NCBI GenBank assembly: GCA_938034615.1
Contig: CALHLW010000213.1
Coordinates: 1 to 47,342, forward strand
DNA length: 47,342 nt
Direction of reading: 5' to 3'
DNA from: an uncultured Neomegalonema sp.
GTDB lineage: Bacteria > Pseudomonadota > Alphaproteobacteria > Rhodobacterales > Rhodobacteraceae
This document shows positions 1 to 7,251 of the stretch, in pieces. The position numbers and the translations under genes are program-made. The first letter of the stretch is position 1, and the number at the start of each line of letters is the position of its first letter. The notes under the pieces were generated by a model, which did no database searches, was not told where the DNA came from, and was given only the letters and a program-made list of their open reading frames with translations.

Positions 1-192
1 CTGAGCCTCACACGGCAGGCGGCGTTGCTCGGGATCAACCGTGGCAGCGGGCATTACCAGCCCCGCCCGGTCTCGGACGCCGGCCTTGAACCAGTGGGGC
101 CTGTTCAAACAATCCGAGCCACCTCTGTTTCGATTATAGAAATGTTTCTAATTTTGGATCATAATTCTGATACAGTAAGTATTTATTCATAG
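1..192 (+). pseudogene. IS3-family transposase (OrfB) fragment
   Basis: Reading frame 1 is open from the window edge to a stop at 190-192. It begins LSLTRQAALLGINRGS followed by GHYQPRPVSDAGLE, which matches the start of the IS3-type OrfB integrase (usual form LS..RQ..LL.i.R.s.YYqP). After about residue 31 the resemblance ends and the sequence becomes AT-rich and unrelated, so only the first part of the transposase survives, cut off by a breakpoint near position 95. The DDE catalytic core is absent, so this is a dead remnant. Its upstream part lies outside the window. Confidence 0.6.
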
Positions 193-305
193 TTTATATA
201 GTATTAAAATCCATTGTTACTCCATAAAATTGCGCTTTTTGTTCAATTGGTATCCTTTTTTCAGCTATGATTGTCAATCGCCACACCTTCAAAAGGGACT
301 GAGAA

Positions 306-911
306 ATGAAAACTACGAAAATCGCCGCTTTTGTCTGCGCTGCTCTCTTCACCGGACTTGCCGGCAATGCACACGCAGATGTCATTACCTACAACCTAAC
401 CGACACGCCCCATGCGAAGGAAGGTCTTCACGATGCCGGGTTCTACAAACGTGTTGGTGGTGAAGTAACCTTTCAGAGCCTGAGCTTCGAGCAGAATGGT
501 GCGGCTGCGCAGTTCGTTTATGACGAGGATGCTGGGAGTGCGCGGTTATTCGGTCAGGCGTACAATATCAACGAAGGCGGTCTGTTCGATTTCGACCTGA
601 CTTATGACAATGTCTCCAGGAACGGCGACACCATCAGCCTCGGCGACATGGATACCGTCGGCGCCTTCGATGGCACGACAGTAACGGGCAAGGGGTTCAC
701 CCTTACGCTGGGCGATACCTTGACGGGCGATGGCTGGCTGACCAATGCCGTTCAAGGCAAGCATTTCGGTGATTTCCATTTTGCTGGTGTCGTCGCTCCG
801 AGCACCAGCAGTGGTGGTGGCGGTCAGGTTCCCGCTCCTGGTCCGCTCGGTCTGATCGCTGCGATGGGTCTGTTCGGCTTATGGCGTCGTAAGCGTATGG
901 CAGCCAAGTAA
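306..911 (+). CDS. secreted protein with PEP-CTERM-like (VPAPG) C-terminal sorting signal
   Basis: A 201-residue exported protein. The N-terminus is a Sec signal peptide (MKTTKIAAF, hydrophobic core, likely cleavage after GNAHA near residue 24). The middle is an acidic, Gly/Asp/Thr-rich beta-type domain of unrecognised function. The C-terminus has the three-part PEP-CTERM layout: a VPAPGPLGLI motif, a hydrophobic helix (AAMGLFGLW) and a basic end (RRKR). Such tails are normally cut by an exosortase in the inner membrane, often in exopolysaccharide-producing bacteria; no exosortase is in this window. The start is supported by AAAAGGGAC just upstream and by the position of the signal peptide. 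The gene is monocistronic, with a terminator at 935-959, and lies between two transposase remnants. The sorting signal is clear; the function is unknown. Confidence 0.85.
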   Translation: MKTTKIAAFVCAALFTGLAGNAHADVITYNLTDTPHAKEGLHDAGFYKRVGGEVTFQSLSFEQNGAAAQFVYDEDAGSARLFGQAYNINEGGLFDFDLTYDNVSRNGDTISLGDMDTVGAFDGTTVTGKGFTLTLGDTLTGDGWLTNAVQGKHFGDFHFAGVVAPSTSSGGGGQVPAPGPLGLIAAMGLFGLWRRKRMAAK

Positions 912-934
912 TCCATCTTCATCAGATCGAGTAC

Positions 935-959
935 AGGGGCGGGCTTCATGCCCGTCCCT
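935..959 (+). terminator. rho-independent terminator of the PEP-CTERM-like gene
   Basis: A ten-pair stem AGGGGCGGGC / GCCCGTCCCT (one G-T pair) with loop TTCAT begins 24 bases after the stop codon. It is followed by a short T-containing tract (TTGCGTTT). It marks the gene at 306-911 as a single-gene unit. Confidence 0.7.
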
Positions 960-1004
960 TTGCGTTTCAGCAGTCCGGCGGCGATCCTATCGGCAAGGCA
1001 GCAC

Positions 1005-1106
1005 TTCAGAGCTATCGCGAGCCACTGCGAAAACCACGACGGCAATTATATCACCCTCGTCAACATCGCAGCCACCAGCATCAATATGCAGTGCATCAGT
1101 CGGTGA
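1005..1106 (+). pseudogene. IS5-like transposase C-terminal fragment
   Basis: An open stretch ending at TGA 1104-1106 encodes FRAIASHCENHDGNY, then ITLVNIAATSINM, then a short tail. This resembles the C-terminal end of IS5-family transposases (pattern FR.IA.R.EK...Y..lv..AA..I). No start and no catalytic domain are present, so it is a decayed remnant. With the IS3 fragment at the left edge it suggests repeated insertions around the PEP-CTERM-like gene. Assignment rests on a short motif and is tentative. Confidence 0.4.
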
Positions 1107-1107
1107 C

Positions 1108-2445
1108 TTAATCTATTCGGATACCTGCCTCTTGAAAATCCTTAACGATTTCATCGGGCAAGGTAATTTTCCTAGCATTCAGAAATTGCCCTAAATTCGC
1201 AGGGTGCAAAAGTGCGTTGGCCCCACCACAACCCTCAAATATCTCCAGAGCCTCTTTATAATTACCGCGTGCCAATTCCCATTTCATCAAATTCTCAACG
1301 TAGCGAGCAACCGGACCGTAATTATCAATTACATGACGCATTATCTCTTTCATGGCATGCGTTTCTGCTGGGTCGTTCTGATGCGCCAAGGTTACTCGCG
1401 CCAAATCTCGAGCCAGCGAGAACCCGACATAAGGCATCTGAATCGTGGTATTCATCGATCTTTGTAGACCAGTATCAAAAATATCGGAAACCGCAGACTC
1501 AAGTGTATAGATCGGCGATAATTGGTTGAGAATATCCGACGGCACTTCATCTGACACCTTGGATTGCAGGAGTCGGGGTGAAGAATCGAAATTGAGATCA
1601 ATACCTAATATATTCGCGGCCTGAGCGGCATCGTCATATATCCGCGCACGCGTTTCATCACTAAACATAGCGGTATTAAAATTGCGTGTCAGACTGGATT
1701 GTCGCATCATAATTTTTTCTGCGAGTGGTTGATGCATAGCACGCAGGTAAGTGGAGAATTGGCGATTAGCGATTAGCATGTGCCCTGCTGGCAAGCGATA
1801 GACCGTGCCGCCTAAGGGCAATTCTATATCATGTTCGGCATTGTAGTAACTTTGCGGTGACGTAAAACCAGGAAATGGGTTGATCGAAAAATTTAACGAC
1901 CATTCTGGCTCTAGCCCGGCAAAGTTGCGCAGTTTGGTTTGAAACGCTGACATGTCGGTTCCAAAGGAGAACCCAAAGACATTTTCCTCACCAAAATTCT
2001 CACGCAAATACTTAATACGAGGAGCCAGTGGAAAAAGGTACCTTGCCATGACGGTGGCCGCCCAAAAACTGTACTCAGCATAAGCAGTAATGGTTTGATT
2101 TTGAGCTATATCGTGGAGATAGTGCGAATAGGCTCGCTCCAGCGGATCTCGAAGACAGACAACGATACGAACATCATGCCCTGCGAGCGTAGTTTTCATA
2201 TTGGAGGTACTGTTCTCCAAATCATCGATGTACAATGGCGAGGCGTCTACATACACTCTATCACCAGACGCGCCGCCGTCGAAAAGTTCAAGATAGCTAT
2301 CAATATCATTTCTTCGGCGAAAGAAATCCACTTCTTTGTTGCCCTTAGGCATCGCAAAGACGTCTGGTCTCTTGGCAGTTTCAGCGTAGAGAAAACTAGT
2401 GCCGCATTTTGGCAGACCCACAACAATCAAAAATCGTTTTTTCAT
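1108..2445 (-). CDS. sulfotransferase family protein
   Basis: A 445-residue protein with both nucleotide-binding signatures of PAPS-dependent sulfotransferases. The 5'-phosphosulfate loop is at residues 9-19 (GLPKCGTSFLY), and a 3'-phosphate-binding segment CLRDPLERAYSHYLHD follows near residue 98. The family transfers sulfate from PAPS to a carbohydrate, lipid or other hydroxyl acceptor. The acceptor here is unknown; an exopolysaccharide is a guess from the neighbouring PEP-CTERM-like protein. The C-terminal third (about 300-445) has no obvious domain and looks helical. Base composition is clearly more AT-rich than the catabolic genes that follow, consistent with recent acquisition. A weak AAGAG site lies 9 bases before the ATG. 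It stands alone. Confidence 0.85.
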   Translation of the reverse strand: MKKRFLIVVGLPKCGTSFLYAETAKRPDVFAMPKGNKEVDFFRRRNDIDSYLELFDGGASGDRVYVDASPLYIDDLENSTSNMKTTLAGHDVRIVVCLRDPLERAYSHYLHDIAQNQTITAYAEYSFWAATVMARYLFPLAPRIKYLRENFGEENVFGFSFGTDMSAFQTKLRNFAGLEPEWSLNFSINPFPGFTSPQSYYNAEHDIELPLGGTVYRLPAGHMLIANRQFSTYLRAMHQPLAEKIMMRQSSLTRNFNTAMFSDETRARIYDDAAQAANILGIDLNFDSSPRLLQSKVSDEVPSDILNQLSPIYTLESAVSDIFDTGLQRSMNTTIQMPYVGFSLARDLARVTLAHQNDPAETHAMKEIMRHVIDNYGPVARYVENLMKWELARGNYKEALEIFEGCGGANALLHPANLGQFLNARKITLPDEIVKDFQEAGIRID

Positions 2446-2685
2446 TTAATCATCAACTCTTTAATACCGCCTGACAAGGGATCAGGAACACCGCACCTCA
2501 ACGCAGTATAAGACATAGAAATGCGCGATGGTACCCGCGTGCAAAAATTTCGAACAAGTCTCGGGAGAAGCATGTGGTTCGCCACGCGCATGGGCCATCG
2601 TCGCACCAGCGTGAGCATCTCTCGTTGGCAGCCTATGCGCAGCAAATAGGAGATCGCACACGCGAGTTGCCCCTGATTTCCCCAG
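2446..2685. other. intergenic stretch without recognisable gene
   Basis: This 240-base stretch lies between the start of the leftward sulfotransferase gene and the end of the leftward racemase-like gene. Base composition shifts within it from AT-rich (left) to the G+C-rich style of the catabolic cluster (right), so it probably contains the junction of the accessory patch. Short open frames occur on both strands, but none has a convincing ribosome site or recognisable protein motif. Confidence 0.4.
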
Positions 2686-3444
2686 TCAACGCCCTTCCCC
2701 ACCATCGAGCATGGCGTGGATCAGGGTGTGCTTCGGGGCCGGGGTGGTCGGGTAGGCGGTGCGGCTGTGGGTGAGGTCCAGGCCGAGGACGGCTTCGGCG
2801 AGTTTGTAGGTCAGCGGGCCGGGGTTGATGACGGGGACGGGGAGGCGCTCGGCGAGGTAGGCGTGGGCCTGATGCATCGTGGTGGAGCCAAGGAGGATGA
2901 CATCGGCGCGGTCTTCCTGAATGCATTGGCGGGCGAGGGTCTCCAAAGCGGGGAAGATGTCTTCCTCCTTGCCCGCGAGAAGGCTCTGGTTATCGGGGGT
3001 CAGGTCGAGGGCACGGATCGAGGCGCAGGCATGGGCGAGCCCGAGGTCGCCCAGCGTCTTCTCGTAGAGATGCCGCCAATGGGGCCAGAGCGCGATGATC
3101 GAGAACCGCTGACCCAGCATCATCGCCATGAGGACGGACGCCCTGCCCGGCCCGATCACGGGGATGGTCAGTTCGGAGCGGAGCGCGGCCATGCCGCTGT
3201 CGCTCATGGTGTCGATGCAGACGGCGTCGAAACCCTCGGCCTCGGCCCGCAACCCCGCCTCCAACGCGCCGATCTCGGCGATGGCCATGTCGGATGCGCT
3301 GACGTAGTTCTTCGGGGCCGCGCGCACGGAGCGGAACTCGAAGGCGATGTCGGGGCCGAGGGAGACGGCGTCGAGTTGGGCGCGACGCTGGTCGCGATTG
3401 GCGTCCGTCATGGGGAACGGGACGATGACGAGCACTTTCTTCAT
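2686..3444 (-). CDS. Asp/Glu racemase superfamily protein (hydantoin racemase/maleate isomerase/arylmalonate decarboxylase-like)
   Basis: A 252-residue cytosolic protein starting MKKVLVIVPFPMTDAN, of typical length and fold for the Asp/Glu racemase superfamily. Racemases and maleate isomerases use two cysteines. Here only the first is present (Cys76, in AVCIDTMSDSGM); at the second site, usually GC(A/S)GM, the sequence is LLGSTTM with Ser187. Classical two-base racemisation is therefore unlikely, and a one-cysteine chemistry (isomerase or decarboxylase) is possible. A longer frame runs upstream, but the start at 3444 fits the family N-terminus. It is divergent from the MmgE/PrpD gene at 3533. 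Within this cluster it may epimerise or isomerise an acid intermediate; the substrate is unknown. Confidence 0.8.
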   Translation of the reverse strand: MKKVLVIVPFPMTDANRDQRRAQLDAVSLGPDIAFEFRSVRAAPKNYVSASDMAIAEIGALEAGLRAEAEGFDAVCIDTMSDSGMAALRSELTIPVIGPGRASVLMAMMLGQRFSIIALWPHWRHLYEKTLGDLGLAHACASIRALDLTPDNQSLLAGKEEDIFPALETLARQCIQEDRADVILLGSTTMHQAHAYLAERLPVPVINPGPLTYKLAEAVLGLDLTHSRTAYPTTPAPKHTLIHAMLDGGEGR

Positions 3445-3488
3445 GGCGGTATGGCCTCCATAATCGGGGAATGTGCGGCACGCAGAGG

Positions 3489-3508
3489 ATTCCTGCATTC
3501 GCGGGAAT
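3489..3508. repeat. dispersed palindromic repeat (VIPAxAGI type)
   Basis: ATTCCTGC-ATTC-GCGGGAAT is an imperfect hairpin in the short divergent gap between 3444 and 3533. Read on the minus strand the surrounding DNA translates to SFVIPANAGI, the familiar translation of a dispersed intergenic repeat found in many proteobacterial genomes. It may form an mRNA or DNA hairpin. Only one copy was noticed in this window. Confidence 0.6.
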
Positions 3509-3532
3509 GACAAAGGAAAATCGGGGGCGACC

Positions 3533-4861
3533 ATGGAAGCGCTGACGACACTGGCCGAATTCACGGCGGAAGCGGAGGTTCCGGAGGCAGTGCGCGCGAA
3601 GACGGCGTTGATCCTCGCCGACACCATCGGGGCCATCGTCGGCGGGGCGGATGAGGCGGAAGTGCGGGCCTTGTCGGATCGGATGGCGGCGGGATCGAGC
3701 GGTCGGGCGGCGGTGATCGGGCGGGGGATGCGGGTGTCGGCAGGGACGGCGGCGTTCCTGAACGGGGTGGCCGGGACGACGCTGGAAATGGACGAGGGAA
3801 ATCGATTCTGCAAGGGGCATCCGGGAGTGCATGTGATTCCGGCGGCTTTGGCGATGGCCGGGGACGGGGTGTCGGGGAGCGTATTGTTGTCGGCGATTGC
3901 GGTCGGGTACGAGGCGGCGGCGCGGGTCGGGATTGCCACGCAGCTGCGCCCGGCCATGCATCCGCACGGGACATGGGGTGCCATCGGCGCGACGGTTGCC
4001 GGGATGCGGTTGCGCGGGATGGGGGCCGAGGCGCATCGTGAGGGGATGAATATGGCGGCGAGCCTCGGGCTGTCGACGTCGCGGCGGACGATGCTGGAGG
4101 GGGGGACGGTGCGGAACGTCTTTGCCGGGGTGTCGAACCGGATGGGAGTGTTGGCGGTCGATCTGGTGGATGCGGGGTACACGGGAGATTCGAACGGGGT
4201 GGGAGAAGTGTTCGGGCGTGTCGTGTCGGATCGGTTCGACGAGGAGGCGTTGGATCGGGATTTGGGAGCGCCGTGGAATGTGGCGCGAAACTACTTCAAG
4301 GTGCATTCGTGCTGTCGATTCAATCATGCTGCGCTCGATGCGTTGGAGGTGTTGCTGGCGGAGGAACCGAAGGTGCAGTCGGGGGAACTCGCGTCTGTGT
4401 TGGTGGAAAGCTATGCGTTCGCAGCCGAACTCGATGACGTGAACCCGCGTAATGTGCTGGCAGCGAAGTTCTCGGTGCCATTTGCGATAGCGACGCGGAT
4501 TGCGACGAGGTCGAGCGGGGTGGAGAGTTTTTCGGCGGAGCGGGTGAAAGATCCTGAAATCAAGGCGTTGGCGGCGCGGGTGACGGTGCGCGAGGATGCG
4601 GCGATGAGCGCTGCCTTGCCCGAACGGCGACCTGCGCGGGTGACGGCTACACTGGCCGATGGGCGCGTGTTCGGTGCCGCCGTCGAGACGAACCGGGGGG
4701 ATGAAAGCGATCCCTATGGTGAGGCAGAATTATGGAGAAAATTCAATTCGTTGACGGCGCGTGTTTGGAGCGCGTCGAAATCTGAAGCCGTATGGGAGGC
4801 AACGCTCGGTCTGGACGGGGCTGTAACGGTGGCGGAATACCTGGGGCTCCTATGTGAATAA
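3533..4861 (+). CDS. MmgE/PrpD family protein (copy 1)
   Basis: A 442-residue member of the 2-methylcitrate dehydratase / aconitate decarboxylase / iminodisuccinate epimerase superfamily. These cofactor-free enzymes dehydrate, decarboxylate or epimerise branched carboxylic acids. Family landmarks are an N-terminal helical domain with ADTIGAIVGG, the HPHGTWGAIGA segment (about residue 143), and the KVHSCCRFNHAALDAL segment (about 256), equivalent to K.yPCC...H in PrpD. Start choice: GGGGGCGACC precedes the ATG at 3533; an upstream in-frame ATG would read through the repeat at 3489-3508. The gene ends 2 bases before the convergent lyase gene. It is the first of three MmgE/PrpD paralogues within 12.3 kb. 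The substrate is not known. Confidence 0.88.
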   Translation: MEALTTLAEFTAEAEVPEAVRAKTALILADTIGAIVGGADEAEVRALSDRMAAGSSGRAAVIGRGMRVSAGTAAFLNGVAGTTLEMDEGNRFCKGHPGVHVIPAALAMAGDGVSGSVLLSAIAVGYEAAARVGIATQLRPAMHPHGTWGAIGATVAGMRLRGMGAEAHREGMNMAASLGLSTSRRTMLEGGTVRNVFAGVSNRMGVLAVDLVDAGYTGDSNGVGEVFGRVVSDRFDEEALDRDLGAPWNVARNYFKVHSCCRFNHAALDALEVLLAEEPKVQSGELASVLVESYAFAAELDDVNPRNVLAAKFSVPFAIATRIATRSSGVESFSAERVKDPEIKALAARVTVREDAAMSAALPERRPARVTATLADGRVFGAAVETNRGDESDPYGEAELWRKFNSLTARVWSASKSEAVWEATLGLDGAVTVAEYLGLLCE

Positions 4862-4863
4862 TG

Positions 4864-5742
4864 CTATTTATCAATAGCATAGCGGGCATCCAAGACATCG
4901 TATTCCTCTTTGGCCACGAGCCTCTGACGCTCCTCGAACCCGGCCAATCGGTCGATGACGCGGGCGACATCGCCATCGGTATGGAGCGCGGCAAGAACAT
5001 CGCTCATCGCACGCATGGCAGCCTGAAGTGGCGTATTGGCATAGAGAACAATGGAATAGCCCATGTCTTGAAGTTCGTTTTGCGGAGTCAGCGGTGTCTT
5101 GCCACCAACGACCATATTCGCCACCTGCGGCACGCTCAGACGCCGCGTGATCTCGCGCAACTCGTCTGCATCACGGGGAGCCTCCACGAACGTCATGTCA
5201 GCGCCCGCCTCGATGAAGGCGGAAGCACGGTCGAGCGCTGCCTCGAAGCCTTCGACGGAACGGGCGTCGGTGCGGGCGATGATGAGGAGATTGTCGTCTT
5301 CTCGAGCATCGACGGCGGCGTGGATCTTGCTGATGGCCTCTTCGAGTAGAATGACGGCTTTACCTTCGAAGTGCCCGCATTTTTTGGGGAAAACCTGATC
5401 CTCGATTTGCACGGCAGCGGCCCCCGCCCGCTCTATGACGCGCACAGTGCGGTAGGTATTGAGCGCGTTACCGAAGCCGGTATCGATATCCACGATGAGC
5501 GGATTGTCGGTGATCTCTGCGATGGCGGCGGTGGTAGCTGCCAGTTCGGTCAGAGTGACGAGGCCGATATCGGGCGCGCCGAGATATGTGTTCGCGATCC
5601 CCGCTCCGGTAACGTAAACTGCTTTGAACCCCGCATCGTCAATGATCCGAGCGGTCAGCGCATTGCCCGCACCCGGCACGATGAGCGCCGTGCGCGCCTC
5701 GCAGATACGGCGAAATGTGCGTCGTCGTTCGGCCAGTGTCAT
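4864..5742 (-). CDS. isocitrate lyase/PEP mutase superfamily C-C lyase (copy 1)
   Basis: A 292-residue (beta/alpha)8 enzyme of the PEP mutase / methylisocitrate lyase / 2,3-dimethylmalate lyase / oxaloacetate decarboxylase group. Visible landmarks are VPGAGNALTARI near the N-terminus, the Mg-binding strand IVDIDTGFGNALNT, the lyase loop KKCGH (about residue 118), ARTDA and FVEAP. The KKCGH loop with its cysteine is typical of C-C lyases rather than of PEP mutase (DKxFPK type) proper. The start at 5742 is preceded by AAGGAG at 8 bases. Expected product chemistry is cleavage of a substituted malate or isocitrate to pyruvate or glyoxylate plus a second acid. A paralogue lies at 25012-25875. Substrate not determined. 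Confidence 0.88.
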   Translation of the reverse strand: MTLAERRRTFRRICEARTALIVPGAGNALTARIIDDAGFKAVYVTGAGIANTYLGAPDIGLVTLTELAATTAAIAEITDNPLIVDIDTGFGNALNTYRTVRVIERAGAAAVQIEDQVFPKKCGHFEGKAVILLEEAISKIHAAVDAREDDNLLIIARTDARSVEGFEAALDRASAFIEAGADMTFVEAPRDADELREITRRLSVPQVANMVVGGKTPLTPQNELQDMGYSIVLYANTPLQAAMRAMSDVLAALHTDGDVARVIDRLAGFEERQRLVAKEEYDVLDARYAIDK

Positions 5743-5870
5743 GTGCAGTTCTCCTTGATCGAAGTGCAGTGCGTGCCACTGTAACGGCATGGGTTTCGCG
5801 GGCGAGTCAATGATGGGTTGATACGCAATCCTCTCGCGCAACATGCTGCCTATCGCCGGAGGACAAGACC

Positions 5871-7244
5871 ATGATGGATCTGACGCTGACGGGTGGAACC
5901 GTCTGGACGGATGATCACGGGTTCGTGGAAGCGGATCTGATGATCGAGGATGGGCGTGTCGCGGGTCTCGCAGCGGAGGGGGGAGACGAGGCGCGGGAAC
6001 GTGTGGATGTCACCGGCTTGACGATCATGCCCGGTGTCATCGACGCGCATATCCATCTTGGTCACGGTCGGGATATCTCGCGACCCCGCGTGCCCTCCGA
6101 TGCGGCGAGCGAGACAGGTGCAGCGGCGCGCGGGGGCGTGACATGCTTCTTATCGTACGTTCTGAGCGCCGAGCCGTATCAGCCTGTCTTCGGTGATCTT
6201 TGCAGTATCACAGAACAGGGCGCGCGGATAGATTTCGGGTTCCATTGCGTCATTGCCACAGAAGAGCAATTGCGGGAAGTGCCATGGTTGGTTTCGCAGG
6301 GGGCTCCGACGGCGAAGCTGTTCATGAACATTCGCGGCGACGAGGGCGCGCGGTTGGGTCTGCCCGGCACGGATGACGGCTATCTCTTCCGTCTGCTCGA
6401 AACCCTGCGCGAGGCGGGAGGGATGTTGTGTCCGCATCCCGAGAATATTGAGATTGCATGGGTCTTGCGCGACCGGGTGATGGCAGAAGACCCCGATGCG
6501 ACCGGGGCACTGGCGACGTGGAATGCGACGCGACCGCCCTTCGTGGAGGCTGAAGCCTTGTCGCGGGTCGCCTATCTCGCGCGGATCACGGGGACGCCGG
6601 TCCATGCGGTGCATACGTCCTCGGCGGAAGCTCTCGCGGCAGCATTGCGCCAGCGGGAGGCGGGGTCGGATGTCTCGATCGAAACCTGCATCCAGTACCT
6701 GACCCATGATACGGACAGCGATCTCGGCCCGGTCGGGAAGGTCAATCCGCCCCTGCGCGCACCTGAAGACCGGGAGGCGCTTTGGGAGGCGATCCGCAAG
6801 AGGCAGATCGACACGATTGCCACTGACCATATCCACCGCCCCATTGAGTCCAAGGACGGGGGGATATGGAAGGCGCAGCCGGGGTTTCCTGGGCTGGATA
6901 CATTCCTGCCTGCGCTCATCACGGAGGCGAAGCGTCGGGATGTACTGCTGGAGACATTGGTGCCGCTCGTCACTGCCAATCCGGCGCGACGGATGGGGCT
7001 GGCTGCGAAGGGGCGTCTGGTTCCCGGAGCGGATGCCGATATCGCCATCCTCGATCTCAAGGCGCGTAATGTCATGGAGCGGGGGGCTTTAGCTTCGGAT
7101 TCGGGCTATTCGATCTATGAGGGCGAGACGATGGAAGCGTCGGTCGTGCATACGCTGTCGCGCGGGCGTTTTGTGTTGAGGGACGGGGCGTTGATCGATG
7201 ATGCCGTTGGTCATGGGCGCTATGTCGCGCGGACGCTGGGGTGA
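5871..7244 (+). CDS. dihydroorotase/hydantoinase-type amidohydrolase
   Basis: A 457-residue metal-dependent amidohydrolase of the cyclic amidase group (dihydroorotase, D-hydantoinase, allantoinase). All metal ligands are visible: His60 and His62 in DAHIHLG, the lysine to be carboxylated Lys149 in TAKLFMN, His189 in CPHPEN, His248 in VHTSS and Asp319 in ATDHIH. The KVNPPLR segment (290-296) is also typical of this group. A binuclear zinc centre opening a cyclic amide, ureide or imide ring is the expected chemistry; the exact substrate cannot be read from sequence. A strong GGAGG lies upstream of the ATG at 5871 (a second ATG is at 5874). It is divergent from the ICL-family lyase and ends 7 bases before the convergent nitroreductase fusion. 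Confidence 0.9.
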   Translation: MMDLTLTGGTVWTDDHGFVEADLMIEDGRVAGLAAEGGDEARERVDVTGLTIMPGVIDAHIHLGHGRDISRPRVPSDAASETGAAARGGVTCFLSYVLSAEPYQPVFGDLCSITEQGARIDFGFHCVIATEEQLREVPWLVSQGAPTAKLFMNIRGDEGARLGLPGTDDGYLFRLLETLREAGGMLCPHPENIEIAWVLRDRVMAEDPDATGALATWNATRPPFVEAEALSRVAYLARITGTPVHAVHTSSAEALAAALRQREAGSDVSIETCIQYLTHDTDSDLGPVGKVNPPLRAPEDREALWEAIRKRQIDTIATDHIHRPIESKDGGIWKAQPGFPGLDTFLPALITEAKRRDVLLETLVPLVTANPARRMGLAAKGRLVPGADADIAILDLKARNVMERGALASDSGYSIYEGETMEASVVHTLSRGRFVLRDGALIDDAVGHGRYVARTLG

Positions 7245-7251
7245 TCCGCGC

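Noticed and set aside
2686-4182. Extended leftward frame of 498 codons covering the racemase-like gene and part of the MmgE/PrpD gene
   Set aside because: Only the last 252 codons encode a recognisable family; the extension is an antisense shadow of the MmgE/PrpD gene and contains the VIPANAGI repeat translation.
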